A stretch of DNA of 64,000 bases from Oscillospiraceae bacterium. Its GTDB lineage: Bacteria > Bacillota > Clostridia > Oscillospirales > Oscillospiraceae. The notes beneath the pieces were generated by a model, which did not search any database, was not told the DNA's origin, and worked only from the letters and a program-made list of their open reading frames with translations. Made by a program: the position numbers and the translations under genes. Below, one piece after another: positions 10,087 to 17,728 of the stretch. Location: contig JAFTXW010000004.1 of assembly GCA_017461445.1 (NCBI GenBank), positions 20,535 through 84,534 on the forward strand, written 5' to 3'. Each line of letters starts with the position of its first letter. The stretch's first letter is position 1.

Positions 10087-10632
10087 TTAGGGAATCAGCT
10101 TTTTCGGTTTGATATACCGCTCTTCCTCAGAAAAGACGCAGCCGCAGTATTTCTGCATATAGAACCCATGCTCCCGGGCGAAGTTCTGACCGTCCTTGAA
10201 GTAGGGGCGGAAGTCCCGGTACAGAAACTGCACGCCGTATTCAGCGGCGGCCCGCTCCGCCGTCTCCCGCATCAGCTCATGGTTTTGGTAGGGGCTGATG
10301 AAAAGGGATGAGGTAAAGCTGTCGAAGCCACCCTCCGCCGCCTGCCAGGCTGTTTCAAAAAGCCGCATTTCGTAGCACTTGCCGCAGCGGTGGGCGATGT
10401 CATCGGCCACTGCCCGGACGAAGGGCCGCAGGGCGTAGTCATTTTTCATGATCAGGGGCAGTTCGATTTCTTTTGCATAGGATTCCACGCAGTTGCGCCG
10501 GGCCCGGTATTCGGTGACCGGGTGGATATTGGGATTATACCAGAACCCCGCCACCTCGATACCGTCGGTGCGCAAAATTTCAATGGGCTGATTGGCGCAG
10601 GGCGCGCAGCAGATATGAAGAAGGGTTTTCAT
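10087..10632 (-). CDS. queH: Epoxyqueuosine reductase QueH
   Basis: 181-residue cytoplasmic enzyme for the last step of queuosine synthesis in tRNA, the non-cobalamin alternative to QueG. Motifs: HICCAPC at the N terminus, HRCGKCYEMRL in the middle, and YCGCVFSEEERY near the C terminus, supplying the Cys cluster for an iron-sulfur centre. The ATG at 10632 has GGGAGGTTTCTT before it on the minus strand and begins right at MKTLLHICCAPC. The 20 codons upstream in frame are therefore not used. Other queuosine genes are not in the window. Confidence 0.92.
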   Translation of the reverse strand: MKTLLHICCAPCANQPIEILRTDGIEVAGFWYNPNIHPVTEYRARRNCVESYAKEIELPLIMKNDYALRPFVRAVADDIAHRCGKCYEMRLFETAWQAAEGGFDSFTSSLFISPYQNHELMRETAERAAAEYGVQFLYRDFRPYFKDGQNFAREHGFYMQKYCGCVFSEEERYIKPKKLIP

Positions 10633-10720
10633 AAGAAACCTCCCGAAAAAACGCATATTTGGTATTGTACCATAGAAAAAATCCCATTGCAAGGGATGGA
10701 AGGGAAATTATCGTTTTCCT

Positions 10721-10802
10721 CTGTAGGGCGGGGGTCATCTTAGCAGCCGTTGCCGCAAAGCGGCTTACGGATGCTTAGTGCATAGCTGACCCCGCCCTAC
10801 AG
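10721..10802. repeat. Dispersed intergenic element, short copy 2
   Basis: 82-bp version containing only the outer ends (CTGTAGGGCGGGGGTC and GACCCCGCCCTACAG) and the GCCGC/GCGGC hairpin shared with copy 1. Its right end overlaps the end of mtaB and provides the TAG stop codon (10797-10799). Confidence 0.82.
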
Positions 10803-12095
10803 AGAGTATTCGCTTATCTCTCCCGTCACGCCGTCCCGATACAGGGCGGTGATCTTCACGTTTCGGAGCTCATTATGCAGCTTTTCGCCCTCTGCGTAGA
10901 CCTTCACATAGTTGGGGGCGTGGCCTGTATAGAACTCGCCGTCTTTTTCCTCGAACAGGACAGCCTGTGTGGTTCCCACTAGCCTTCCCCGGTATTCCCG
11001 GCTCATTTCCTCCGCAACGGCGATGGCGGCGCGGCTGCGTTCTTCCTTGGTGGCGTTGTTATGCTGGCCCGGCATTTTGTCGGCGGGAGTGCCGGGACGG
11101 CGGGAGTAGGGGAAGATGTGCATGTCCGCGAAGCGGCACTTGCGGATAAAGGCAAGGCTTTGGGCGAATTCCTCCTCGGTCTCTCCGGGGAAAGCCACGA
11201 TCATATCCGTGGTGACGGCGCAGCCGGGGAAATATTGATTCAAAAGCGTTACGCTCTCAAAATACCGGGCGGTGTCATATTTCCGCTTCATCCGGGCTAA
11301 AACGGTATCGCAGCCGGACTGCATGGACAGATGGAACTGGGGGCAGAGGTTGGGGAGCTTCGCCATCCGCTGACAGAATTCCTCCGTGACGATCCGGGGC
11401 TCCAAACTACCCAGCCGCACCCGCAGGTCAGCGACAGCCATGCAGACTTCTTCGATCAGGAGGGCTGGCTCCGGCTTTCCCGGCAGATCCACGCCCCAGC
11501 TGGCGATCTCGATGCCCGTCACCACGATTTCCCGATAGCCCCGCTGAGCCAGTTCCTTCGCCTGCTCCACCGCTACCTCCAGGGGCGCGGAGCGGACGGG
11601 GCCCCGGGTGTAGGGGATGATGCAGTAGGAGCAGAAGTTGACGCAGCCATCCTGAACCTTCAGCATGGCTCTTGTCCGCTCCTCCAGGCCTCCGGCAGGG
11701 AGAATTTCAAACTCCCGGCGGCGCAGGGCGTTGTCCAGACTTTCCTGGTAAGTCCGCTCCCCCAGGGCGGAGAGCATCATTTCCACGAATTCCTCCCGCT
11801 TCGCGCTGCCGCCGATGACATCGATCCCTAACTCCCGGACGGCCTCCGGGGCGTGCTGGGCATAGCAGCCGCAGACGCCGATAACGGCGTTGGGATTGTC
11901 CCGGCGGCACCGGCGGATCACCGCCCGGTTCTTCTTGTCCGCCACGGCGGTGACGGAGCAGGTGTTGATGATGTAGCCGTCGCAGGCTTCGTCAAAATGC
12001 CCGATCTCGTGGCCTTTTTCGGTCAGAAAACGCTCCATGGCCTGGGTCTCATACTGATTTGTCTTGCATCCAAGGGTAAAAAACGCAAATTTCAT
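10797..12095 (-). CDS. mtaB: tRNA t6A37 methylthiotransferase MtaB
   Basis: 432-residue radical SAM enzyme that adds a methylthio group to t6A37 of certain tRNAs. The N-terminal MTTase domain has three cluster cysteines (TLGCKTNQYE, INTCSVT, VCGCYAQ). The radical SAM motif is CVNFCSYCIIPYTRG near residue 150, and a TRAM domain closes the protein. TLGCKTNQYE is typical of MtaB rather than MiaB. ATG at 12095 has GGTGGA 7 bases upstream; a TTG five codons earlier is possible. The last codons and the stop lie inside a dispersed repeat end. Confidence 0.9.
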   Translation of the reverse strand: MKFAFFTLGCKTNQYETQAMERFLTEKGHEIGHFDEACDGYIINTCSVTAVADKKNRAVIRRCRRDNPNAVIGVCGCYAQHAPEAVRELGIDVIGGSAKREEFVEMMLSALGERTYQESLDNALRRREFEILPAGGLEERTRAMLKVQDGCVNFCSYCIIPYTRGPVRSAPLEVAVEQAKELAQRGYREIVVTGIEIASWGVDLPGKPEPALLIEEVCMAVADLRVRLGSLEPRIVTEEFCQRMAKLPNLCPQFHLSMQSGCDTVLARMKRKYDTARYFESVTLLNQYFPGCAVTTDMIVAFPGETEEEFAQSLAFIRKCRFADMHIFPYSRRPGTPADKMPGQHNNATKEERSRAAIAVAEEMSREYRGRLVGTTQAVLFEEKDGEFYTGHAPNYVKVYAEGEKLHNELRNVKITALYRDGVTGEISEYSL

Positions 12096-12151
12096 TGTTA
12101 AATCCACCAATTTAGAAATCTAATTTTTGTACTATTCGTCCAAACCGACAA

Positions 12152-12179
12152 TTGCTTTTCGAAAAAAAGCTGTTATAAT
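12152..12179 (+). promoter_or_regulatory. Promoter for the HPr-like gene
   Basis: TTGCTT (12152-12157), a 16-base spacer and TATAAT (12174-12179). It faces right, about 100 bases before the HPr-like start, and is divergent from mtaB. Confidence 0.7.
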
Positions 12180-12279
12180 ATAGCTCATCCGCTGGAAAGC
12201 GGCACGTTGGAGTCGATCCGAAATCGTTCTCCCCAATTATACACGAAAAATGAATGTTTGTACAGTCCGGGGGGAAATT

Positions 12280-12513
12280 ATGAAGGAAATTACAATTCGA
12301 ATTGGGTCTGTTCAGCAGGTTCTGGACTTCGTTTCCCTGGCCACTGCCCGGCCTTTTCGAATCACGGTTTCCGACGGACACCACAACGTCAACGGGAAAA
12401 GCTTCCTGGAAATGTTCTGCCTCAACGCGCAGCAGCCCCTGAAGGTATCCTTTGACTGCAGCGAGGAAGAATTTCAGCAATTCTCCCGGGACACGGAACA
12501 GTTCCAAAAATAA
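12280..12513 (+). CDS. HPr-like protein lacking the phosphorylatable histidine
   Basis: 77-residue small protein with the HPr fold pattern (MKEITIRIGSVQQVLDFV, then VNGKSFLEMFCLN), close in size to PTS phosphocarrier HPr at about 85-90. The active-site HARP motif around His15 of HPr is absent; the position reads SLATARPF. The region matching the regulatory Ser46 (GKSFLEM) is kept. It therefore cannot pass phosphate in the usual way and may be a binding or regulatory relative. GGGGGGAAATT lies just before the ATG. It has its own promoter and terminator, so it is a single-gene unit. Confidence 0.75.
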   Translation: MKEITIRIGSVQQVLDFVSLATARPFRITVSDGHHNVNGKSFLEMFCLNAQQPLKVSFDCSEEEFQQFSRDTEQFQK

Positions 12514-12564
12514 CTCAGGCTCTAGTAGCACTGCTCTGGGAATACTCGGGGCGGGTTTTAAAAC

Positions 12565-12591
12565 GCACCTGCGAAAGCGGGTGCTTTTTTT
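12565..12591 (+). terminator. Terminator of the HPr-like gene
   Basis: GCACCTGC, loop GAAA, GCGGGTGC, then seven Ts. The stem has one G-T pair. Confidence 0.88.
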
Positions 12592-12669
12592 GTGCCGGCA
12601 TGGGCCGGCGGCCAATGCGTGCCCGGCTGGCGCACGCATTAGCCGCGGGCCTTGCCCGCAAACAACAAT

Positions 12670-12698
12670 TTGACATTCCCCTCCCTGCATGGTATCAT
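12670..12698 (+). promoter_or_regulatory. Promoter of lspA
   Basis: TTGACA (12670-12675), a 17-base spacer and TATCAT (12693-12698), 28 bases before the lspA start. A GC-rich hairpin (AATGCGTGC/GCACGCATT) lies just upstream. Confidence 0.75.
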
Positions 12699-12725
12699 AA
12701 TTTTTAACGAACAGGAGGAAACACC

Positions 12726-13205
12726 ATGTCTTTTCTTTATTACGCGCTTTTTGCCGGGGCTGTTGTGGTTCTGGATCAGGTTACCAAATATCTTACCGTG
12801 GCGAACATCGCCCTGTATGCGGACATGCCCTTTCTCCCCGGGCTGCTGCAGCTGACCTATGTGCAGAACACCGGCGCGGCCTTCTCCTCCTTTGAGGGGC
12901 AGCAGTGGCTGTTTGCGGCGGTTTTCGGGGTATTTACCTGTCTGCTGGCCTGGGAATATTTTAAAAAGCCCATGGGCTTCACCAAATTTGAGCGTTTTTG
13001 CATCTTCGCCATCTACGGCGGCGGCCTGGGCAACATGATTGACCGGCTGCGCCTGGGCTATGTGGTGGACATGATCGAGACCACCTTCATTGAGTTTCCC
13101 GTGTTCAACGTAGCCGACTGCTTCATCACCTGCGGCTGCGCGGCTCTGATGATCTCGCTGCTGCTGTTTAATAAGGAATTCTGGAAGGACGAGAAGAAAA
13201 AATGA
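12726..13205 (+). CDS. lspA: Lipoprotein signal peptidase II
   Basis: Four-helix membrane aspartyl protease, 159 residues, that removes signal peptides from prolipoproteins at the lipobox. Conserved blocks: VLDQVTKY at the N terminus, YVQNTGAAFS, GGLGNMIDRLRLG with the first catalytic Asp, and FNVADCFI with the second. AACAGGAGG stands 6 bases before the ATG. Its last four bases overlap the start of the pseudouridine synthase gene (ATGA), so the two are translationally coupled. Substrates in this window include the lipoproteins at 21937, 24012 and 28178. Confidence 0.95.
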   Translation: MSFLYYALFAGAVVVLDQVTKYLTVANIALYADMPFLPGLLQLTYVQNTGAAFSSFEGQQWLFAAVFGVFTCLLAWEYFKKPMGFTKFERFCIFAIYGGGLGNMIDRLRLGYVVDMIETTFIEFPVFNVADCFITCGCAALMISLLLFNKEFWKDEKKK

Positions 13206-14107
13206 TCCTGTATGCCGACATTCCCGGGGAGCGGCTGGATGCCTTTCTGGCCCGCTGCGCCGAAAATATGAGCCGCTCCGCCGCCCAGAAGCTCATCGAG
13301 GAGGGCCAGGTAACGCGCAACGGCAAGCCCGGCAAGAAAAATGACAAGCTGAATACAGGCGACGCCATCGAGTACACCATTCCCGAACCGAAGGAAGTGG
13401 ACATCAAGCCCACGCAGATGCAGCTGGACATCGTGTATGAAGACGAGGACGTGGTGGTCATTAACAAGCCCAAGGGTCTGGTGGTCCACCCCGCCGCGGG
13501 GCATCAGGACGATACCCTGGTGAACGGCCTGCTCTACGCCCTGGGGGACGACCTTTCGGGCATCAACGGCGAGCTGCGGCCCGGCATCGTCCACCGCATC
13601 GACAAGGATACGTCAGGCCTGCTGGCAGTGGCGAAAAATGATTTTGCCCACACCTTCCTGGCCTCCCAGCTGAAGGATCACACCATGGCCCGGACTTACG
13701 AGGCCATCGTCTGCGGCTCCTTCCGGGAGGACAGCGGCACCGTGGACGCGCCCATCGGGCGGCATCCCAGCGACCGGAAGAAAATGTGCGTCACCGAGCG
13801 CAATTCCAAGCCCGCCGTGACCCACTGGGAGGTCGTCAAACGCTACCGGGGCTACACCCACATCCGCTGTAAGCTGGAAACGGGCCGCACCCATCAAATC
13901 AGAGTGCATATGGCGAGCATCGGCCACCCCATTCTGGGGGACACGGTCTACGGTCACAAAAAGCCCGAGCTGGGCCAGGACAGCCAGTGCCTCCATGCAG
14001 GAGCCCTCTGCTTCCGCCATCCCAGAGACGGCCGCCCCGTGATGGTCTTTGCCCCCTTACCCCAATATTTTCAGGAAGTTATTGCGAAATTGGAGAAAAT
14101 GGGATAA
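13202..14107 (+). CDS. RluD-family 23S rRNA pseudouridine synthase
   Basis: 301 residues. The N-terminal S4 RNA-binding domain (ERLDAFLARCAENMSRSAAQ, about residues 8-60) is followed by the catalytic domain with HRIDKDTSGLL, where Asp is the nucleophile (about residue 140). GRTHQIRVH lies near residue 225. Such enzymes isomerise specific uridines in 23S rRNA helix 69; the exact target is inferred from family. The lspA-rluD pairing with a 4-base overlap is common in Firmicutes. Confidence 0.93.
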   Translation: MILYADIPGERLDAFLARCAENMSRSAAQKLIEEGQVTRNGKPGKKNDKLNTGDAIEYTIPEPKEVDIKPTQMQLDIVYEDEDVVVINKPKGLVVHPAAGHQDDTLVNGLLYALGDDLSGINGELRPGIVHRIDKDTSGLLAVAKNDFAHTFLASQLKDHTMARTYEAIVCGSFREDSGTVDAPIGRHPSDRKKMCVTERNSKPAVTHWEVVKRYRGYTHIRCKLETGRTHQIRVHMASIGHPILGDTVYGHKKPELGQDSQCLHAGALCFRHPRDGRPVMVFAPLPQYFQEVIAKLEKMG

Positions 14108-14237
14108 TTGAATTGAGAATTGAAAATTATGGTATTTCCTTTGGCAATGGATTTGAAATTTTCTGTTTGATACTATTTTCAATTTGAAATCTTTGTGAAA
14201 ATAAATTTTCAACTTTCAACTTTCAATTTTCAATTAG
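14108..14237. repeat. Heptad inverted repeat, AATTGAA family
   Basis: Left units AATTGAG, AATTGAA, AATTATG at the start. The right arm read on the minus strand is AATTGAA, AATTGAA, AGTTGAA, AGTTGAA, AATTTAT. Between them is A/T-rich sequence with further partial units. It runs from just after one stop to the ribosome-binding site of the HAD gene. Confidence 0.8.
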
Positions 14238-14247
14238 GAGGCCATTT

Positions 14248-15105
14248 ATGGGTCTTTTTTCGGACGTTTTACTGACTGCTGACTTTGACCGCACTCTGAC
14301 CGCGCCGGATTCTACCATTCCTCAGCGGAATCTGGAGGCCATCCGGTATTTTATGGAGAACGGCGGTGCCTTTACCGTCAACACCGGCCGCAGTGTGCCC
14401 ATGACGAAGGCATTCCGGGACATCGTGCCCGTCAACGCGCCGCTGCTGCTGTATAACGGCTCCGCCGCCTACGATCTGGCGAAGGGGGAGCTGTGCTTCT
14501 GCCATGAGATTCCGCTGGATATGTGGGAAACGCTGGGGAAGGTGCAGCGGATGTTCCCCGACCTGACCGTGGAGATCCAGGGCCTGGATGCCCACTACCG
14601 GCTGGTAGAGAGCCATCCGGCCTGGGACGCTTTTTCCGACCACAACCAATGTGCCCGGGGCTTCGCGCGGCCCGGGGACGATGTGGGGCCCTTCCTGAAA
14701 TTTTCCCTTTACGGCGAAATCCGGGACGTGACCGTGGCCAGCCTCTTTGACGGCAGCCCAGAGGAGATCGCCCGGATGGACGAGGCGGAGCGGCTGCTGA
14801 ACGAAACCTTCGGGGATCACTGTGCCGTTTTCCGGGCCGCCACCCGAATCATCGACGTTCACGCCAAGGGCGTGTCCAAGGCCCGCTCCGCCCGGGAGCT
14901 GCAAAAACAGCTGGGTCGAAAAATTCTGGTCTGCGCGGGCGACGCGGAAAACGACCTGATGATGCTTTCCGACGCGGATTATGCCTTCGTTCCCGCCGAT
15001 GCCATCCTGGCAGGCCGGTTCCCGGAGGTGTGCAAATGCGCCGATGGAGCCGTCGCGGACGTGATCTACAAAAAAATTCCGGAAATTCTTGAAAAACTGG
15101 GTTGA
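14248..15105 (+). CDS. HAD superfamily hydrolase, Cof/IIB type
   Basis: 285-residue cytoplasmic phosphatase of the HAD-IIB (Cof-like) class. Motif I is TADFDRTLT with the nucleophilic Asp (about residue 12); motif II is VNTGRS; a cap domain follows, then K at about 212 and motif IV AGDAENDLMML. Members act on sugar phosphates, flavin or PLP precursors; the substrate here is unknown. TTAGGAGGCC precedes the ATG by 7 bases. The tRNA operon promoter starts inside its last codons. Confidence 0.88.
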   Translation: MGLFSDVLLTADFDRTLTAPDSTIPQRNLEAIRYFMENGGAFTVNTGRSVPMTKAFRDIVPVNAPLLLYNGSAAYDLAKGELCFCHEIPLDMWETLGKVQRMFPDLTVEIQGLDAHYRLVESHPAWDAFSDHNQCARGFARPGDDVGPFLKFSLYGEIRDVTVASLFDGSPEEIARMDEAERLLNETFGDHCAVFRAATRIIDVHAKGVSKARSARELQKQLGRKILVCAGDAENDLMMLSDADYAFVPADAILAGRFPEVCKCADGAVADVIYKKIPEILEKLG

Positions 15106-15130
15106 CAAGCGGGCACAATTATGGTAAAAT
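15102..15130 (+). promoter_or_regulatory. tRNA operon promoter
   Basis: TTGACA (15102-15107), a 17-base spacer and TAAAAT (15125-15130), 32 bases before tRNA-Gly. The -35 box overlaps the stop of the HAD gene. Confidence 0.85.
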
Positions 15131-15162
15131 CCTATGGCTGAATCAGCCAGGCGAGAGGATTT

Positions 15163-15236
15163 GCGGGTGTAGTTCAATGGTAGAACACCAGCCTTCCAAG
15201 CTGGATACGCGGGTCCGATTCCCGTCACCCGCTCCA
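15163..15236 (+). tRNA. tRNA-Gly (TCC)
   Basis: Cloverleaf with acceptor GCGGGTG/CACCCGC, anticodon loop CTTCCAAG (anticodon TCC), T loop GGTCCGATTCC and encoded CCA. Confidence 0.95.
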
Positions 15237-15243
15237 TAGACAT

Positions 15244-15320
15244 GCGCCAGTAGCTCAGCTGGATAGAGCAACTGCCTTCTAAGCAGTAGGTCGGGGGTTC
15301 GAGTCCCTCCTGGCGTGCCA
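15244..15320 (+). tRNA. tRNA-Arg (TCT)
   Basis: Complete 77-nt tRNA with acceptor GCGCCAG/CTGGCGT (including a G-T pair), anticodon TCT in CTTCTAAG, T loop GGTTCGAGTCC and encoded CCA. Its 3' half from the anticodon loop onward is duplicated at 39774. Confidence 0.95.
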
Positions 15321-15346
15321 TTCAGCTCAATTAAATATGGTGGATA
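15275..15346 (+). repeat. Left copy of the 72-bp island-flanking direct repeat (attL-like)
   Basis: Covers the tRNA-Arg anticodon loop to CCA, the spacer and the first 8 bases of tRNA-His. It matches 39774-39845 with one difference (T against C in the spacer). This is how the attachment sites of tRNA-targeting integrases look. Confidence 0.8.
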
Positions 15347-15416
15347 TGGCCTAGTTGGCTAAGGCGTCAGATTGTGGCTCTGAAGATCGTGGGTTCGAGT
15401 CCCATTATCCACCCCA
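15339..15416 (+). tRNA. tRNA-His (GTG)
   Basis: Acceptor GTGGATA/TATCCAC with the extra 5' G of tRNA-His paired to C73, anticodon GTG in ATTGTGGCT, T loop GGTTCGAGTCC and encoded CCA. The first 8 bases form the end of the 72-bp direct repeat. Confidence 0.95.
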
Positions 15417-15417
15417 T

Positions 15418-15455
15418 AAAGTTCCGATTTCCTCTTGAAATCGGAACTTTTTCTT
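15418..15455 (+). terminator. tRNA operon terminator
   Basis: 14-bp stem (AAAGTTCCGATTTC with GAAATCGGAACTTT), 5-base loop and a TTCTTT tail. Confidence 0.9.
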
Positions 15456-15592
15456 TATAATCGGTTTCAAAAGTACAGGGTATATAATTGGCAATCCGTA
15501 TCAGCCATCGTTGCTTTGCACTCCAAAAAGCGAAAACGCACATATAGTTCAAGCTGCCATTTCTGCCGTGCAGAGCATCGGAAAACACGCTT

Positions 15593-15614
15593 GACCCAGA
15601 TTTGACCCAAACGG
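15593..15614. repeat. TGACCCA doublet near the left island end
   Basis: Two TGACCCA units close together. The same doublet occurs at 39640-39662 near the right end, in the same direction. Paired direct repeats near both ends resemble arm-type binding sites of tyrosine integrases. The reverse strand could also read as the last residues of a lost protein. Both readings are inference. Confidence 0.4.
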
Positions 15615-15740
15615 GAAATTTTTTAGAATTTCACCACCGAGCGGCGCATCAAGACTCTCTTTACGCAAGGAAAGCCTTTCTCAATTATCCAACACAGCAT
15701 AACACCACCGGAATCAAGCCGGTGGTGAATAAGTGTGCCC

Positions 15741-15893
15741 TTATGAATCAATCCATTCGTATCCGGGGATTTCTAATGCCTTTCCATCCTCATTGCGAAA
15801 TACATCAAGAACACCATTGGCAATCCGTACACATTGTGCAGACTTTGCATCATCTCCAAGGGCAACAAACTGTTTTGCCATAATGTTGAGCAT
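15741..15893 (-). CDS. Small hypothetical protein
   Basis: About 50 residues from the ATG at 15893 (MLNIMAKQFVALGDD... ending GYEWIDS); an ATG at 15968 would give 75. No ribosome-binding site is visible for either. The longer form would translate the palindromic motif at 15905-15968, which argues for the shorter one. A further fragment reading MINLRFPRYEPYLKQ lies just upstream on the same strand (about 15983-16045). These may be leftovers of larger genes. No family was recognised. Confidence 0.35.
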   Translation of the reverse strand: MLNIMAKQFVALGDDAKSAQCVRIANGVLDVFRNEDGKALEIPGYEWIDS

Positions 15894-15904
15894 TTCAATC
15901 AAGC

Positions 15905-15968
15905 TATTTGTTTCTTTCGTTTTGTTAGATGTTGCCTGACGGCATAAGGTTTTGCCGTCTGACGGCAT
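15905..15968 (+). repeat. T-rich plus palindrome module-border motif, copy A
   Basis: TTTGTTTCTTTCG and TTTTGTTAG lead into a palindromic GCCTGACGGCA/TGCCGTCTGACGGC stretch. Related copies on the same strand are at 25338, 27346, 33537 and 39505. Confidence 0.65.
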
Positions 15969-16049
15969 CGGAAAGGCTTGCTCTATTATTTGATATATCC
16001 CATCTGCTTCAGATACGGCTCATAGCGCGGAAACCTCAAATTAATCATA

Positions 16050-16077
16050 TTGCATTTTCTCCATTAAGTGGTATAAT
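16050..16077 (+). promoter_or_regulatory. Promoter of the membrane LuxR regulator
   Basis: TTGCAT, a 16-base spacer and TATAAT (16072-16077). An inverted repeat GGCCAGATT/AATCTGACC follows in the leader (16084-16111) and could be an operator. Confidence 0.7.
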
Positions 16078-16143
16078 ATATGCGGCCAGATTTGAAGCAA
16101 ATAATCTGACCGTTTATTATGTAGGAAGGAGTGGCAACAATCT

Positions 16144-17175
16144 ATGAAAGACGGAGTCTTATCTATCGTATATGGAGTCGTTGCGCTTCTGTCCGTGTTG
16201 CTCTTAATATCGCATTTCCTCTTTGATAAAAAGAAGAATCACCGATTCCTGGCATTGTTTTGCTGTGTTGCTACATCCAACTTAGGCTATTTTCTTTTGG
16301 CAATCTGCAATTCCCTGGCTGTGGCAAAGGTGGCTAACGCCATTTCTTATTTTGGCGGTGCCTTTTCTATGCTGGTTATGCTGCTCATCATCTATGATGT
16401 CTGCCAAATGCGTAAACGGCGGTGGCTTACTTGGAGTTTGACAGGCATCAGTGTTGCGTTCTTTGCTTTGGCCGCAAGCGGCGATTGGCTTGGTCTTTAC
16501 TATCGGTCTGTTTCTCTGGAAATCGTCAACGGAACCACCCATCTGGTAAAAGAGTATGGCCCGCTGCATGGCCTTTACGCACTGTATTTGGCCGGATATG
16601 TGGTTCTCATGCTGCTGTGCATTGGCTACGCATCCAAAACCAAACGGTTATCCTCTCCCAAGTACACCATATTCCTGCTTGTTACAGTGCTTTTGAATGT
16701 GGGGGTGTGGTTGGTAGAACAGGCGATCGTTGAGGAGTTTGAGTTTCTGGCTGTATCCTATATGGTTACAGAGGTCCTGCTCCTTCTGATTTACAATATG
16801 CTTTACGATTATGGCATTATCCGCCCGGAAACCGGTGTCCTGAGTGTGCAGATGCTGACACAGTTGAATACCCGGCAGGTAGATCCCGGCGCACTGCCTC
16901 CCGGCATGGAAGATATGTTCCATAACTTTGCAGAAAAGGCTAAGACCCTGTCCTCGGCGGAACGGCGGATTCTCAATTACTATATCGACGGCCACGATAT
17001 TGCCGAGATCCCCGACCTCGCTTTTATCAGCATCCACACGGTGAAAAAGCATAACCGCAGCATCTATCAGAAGCTGGAAATCGCTTCCCGCGACGAGTTG
17101 ATGCTATACATCGAGTTATTCCGCTGCTGCGGACGCCTTGATGAACTGACCGGCGAAGGCTTAGAAAGCACTTAA
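16144..17175 (+). CDS. Membrane-bound LuxR-type transcriptional regulator
   Basis: 343 residues. About residues 5-235 hold seven predicted membrane helices resembling the 7TM sensor region of histidine kinases. The C terminus (about 270-330) is a LuxR-type helix-turn-helix: LSSAERRILNYYIDGHDIAE, then FISIHTVKKHNRSIYQKL. It would be a one-component sensor that senses in the membrane and binds DNA from there. AGGAAGGAG lies 12 bases before the ATG. It heads the envelope-stress cluster and is the best candidate for its regulator. Two hairpins follow the gene. Confidence 0.8.
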   Translation: MKDGVLSIVYGVVALLSVLLLISHFLFDKKKNHRFLALFCCVATSNLGYFLLAICNSLAVAKVANAISYFGGAFSMLVMLLIIYDVCQMRKRRWLTWSLTGISVAFFALAASGDWLGLYYRSVSLEIVNGTTHLVKEYGPLHGLYALYLAGYVVLMLLCIGYASKTKRLSSPKYTIFLLVTVLLNVGVWLVEQAIVEEFEFLAVSYMVTEVLLLLIYNMLYDYGIIRPETGVLSVQMLTQLNTRQVDPGALPPGMEDMFHNFAEKAKTLSSAERRILNYYIDGHDIAEIPDLAFISIHTVKKHNRSIYQKLEIASRDELMLYIELFRCCGRLDELTGEGLEST

Positions 17176-17190
17176 TCCAATATAGTTATA

Positions 17191-17269
17191 ATGCACAGGT
17201 GATAGAGGTGTCACCTGTGCATTTTGCATATTATCCCAAGGATACTTTTACGCAGAAGTATCCTTGGGA
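17191..17269 (+). terminator. Two tandem hairpins after the LuxR gene
   Basis: First: ATGCACAGGTGA with TCACCTGTGCAT (17191-17222) and a TTTT tail. Second: TCCCAAGGATAC with GTATCCTTGGGA (17234-17269). Both stems are perfect 12-mers. The second lacks a strong T tail and could be an operator or an attenuator for the next genes. Confidence 0.7.
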
Positions 17270-17334
17270 CCATTTTATTTGCAGGAAAAGCAAACTACAA
17301 TGATATTGTCAGATGATGAAAGGAGGGTTGCGTA

Positions 17335-17706
17335 TTGAAGAAGTTAGTGGAAGCGGTCCTTGAAAACTTATCGACGAAAGAAGTATTCCTGTTCCGAGTA
17401 ACTTGTGGAAGCTGTGGCACGGAATACGGCAATAAGCCGATACGGTTTTCTAAAGCAGAAATGCCACCCACCACACAGAGCAAGCAAATCATTTACGATG
17501 CACTGTATGAGCAGGAATTTGGAGAAGCCCGCCGCATAGCAATTCGAAATGCTGCAGAGCATATGAATTACTGCCCGATTTGTAAGCGGCTGGTCTGTAA
17601 TCAATGTTTCTTGATCTGTGATGATTTGGATATGTGCAAACAATGTGCAGCCGATTTGGAGCAGCAAGGAAATCCGGTTTTGGTCAGTTTCCTTGAGGCA
17701 AAGTGA
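17335..17706 (+). CDS. Small zinc-ribbon protein
   Basis: 123 residues, starting at a TTG with AAAGGAGG 8 bases upstream. It has CGSCG near residue 24 and two close CxxC pairs near the C terminus (CPICKRLVCNQC, then CDDLDMCKQC), which would bind two zinc ions. It is followed by the SPFH gene after 22 bases and is probably part of the same operon. No named family was recognised. A role as a partner of the SPFH and zinc-ribbon proteins is inferred from position. Confidence 0.7.
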   Translation: MKKLVEAVLENLSTKEVFLFRVTCGSCGTEYGNKPIRFSKAEMPPTTQSKQIIYDALYEQEFGEARRIAIRNAAEHMNYCPICKRLVCNQCFLICDDLDMCKQCAADLEQQGNPVLVSFLEAK

Positions 17707-17728
17707 CAGAAAAGAAGGGAGTCAAACC

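Noticed and set aside
14269-15321. 350-codon minus-strand frame through the HAD gene and tRNAs
   Set aside because: Runs through tRNA-Gly and tRNA-Arg genes, so it cannot be a real protein.
15367-15588. 73-codon minus-strand frame after tRNA-His
   Set aside because: Starts near the island end and runs through the tRNA operon terminator and into tRNA-His, so it is not credible as a gene.
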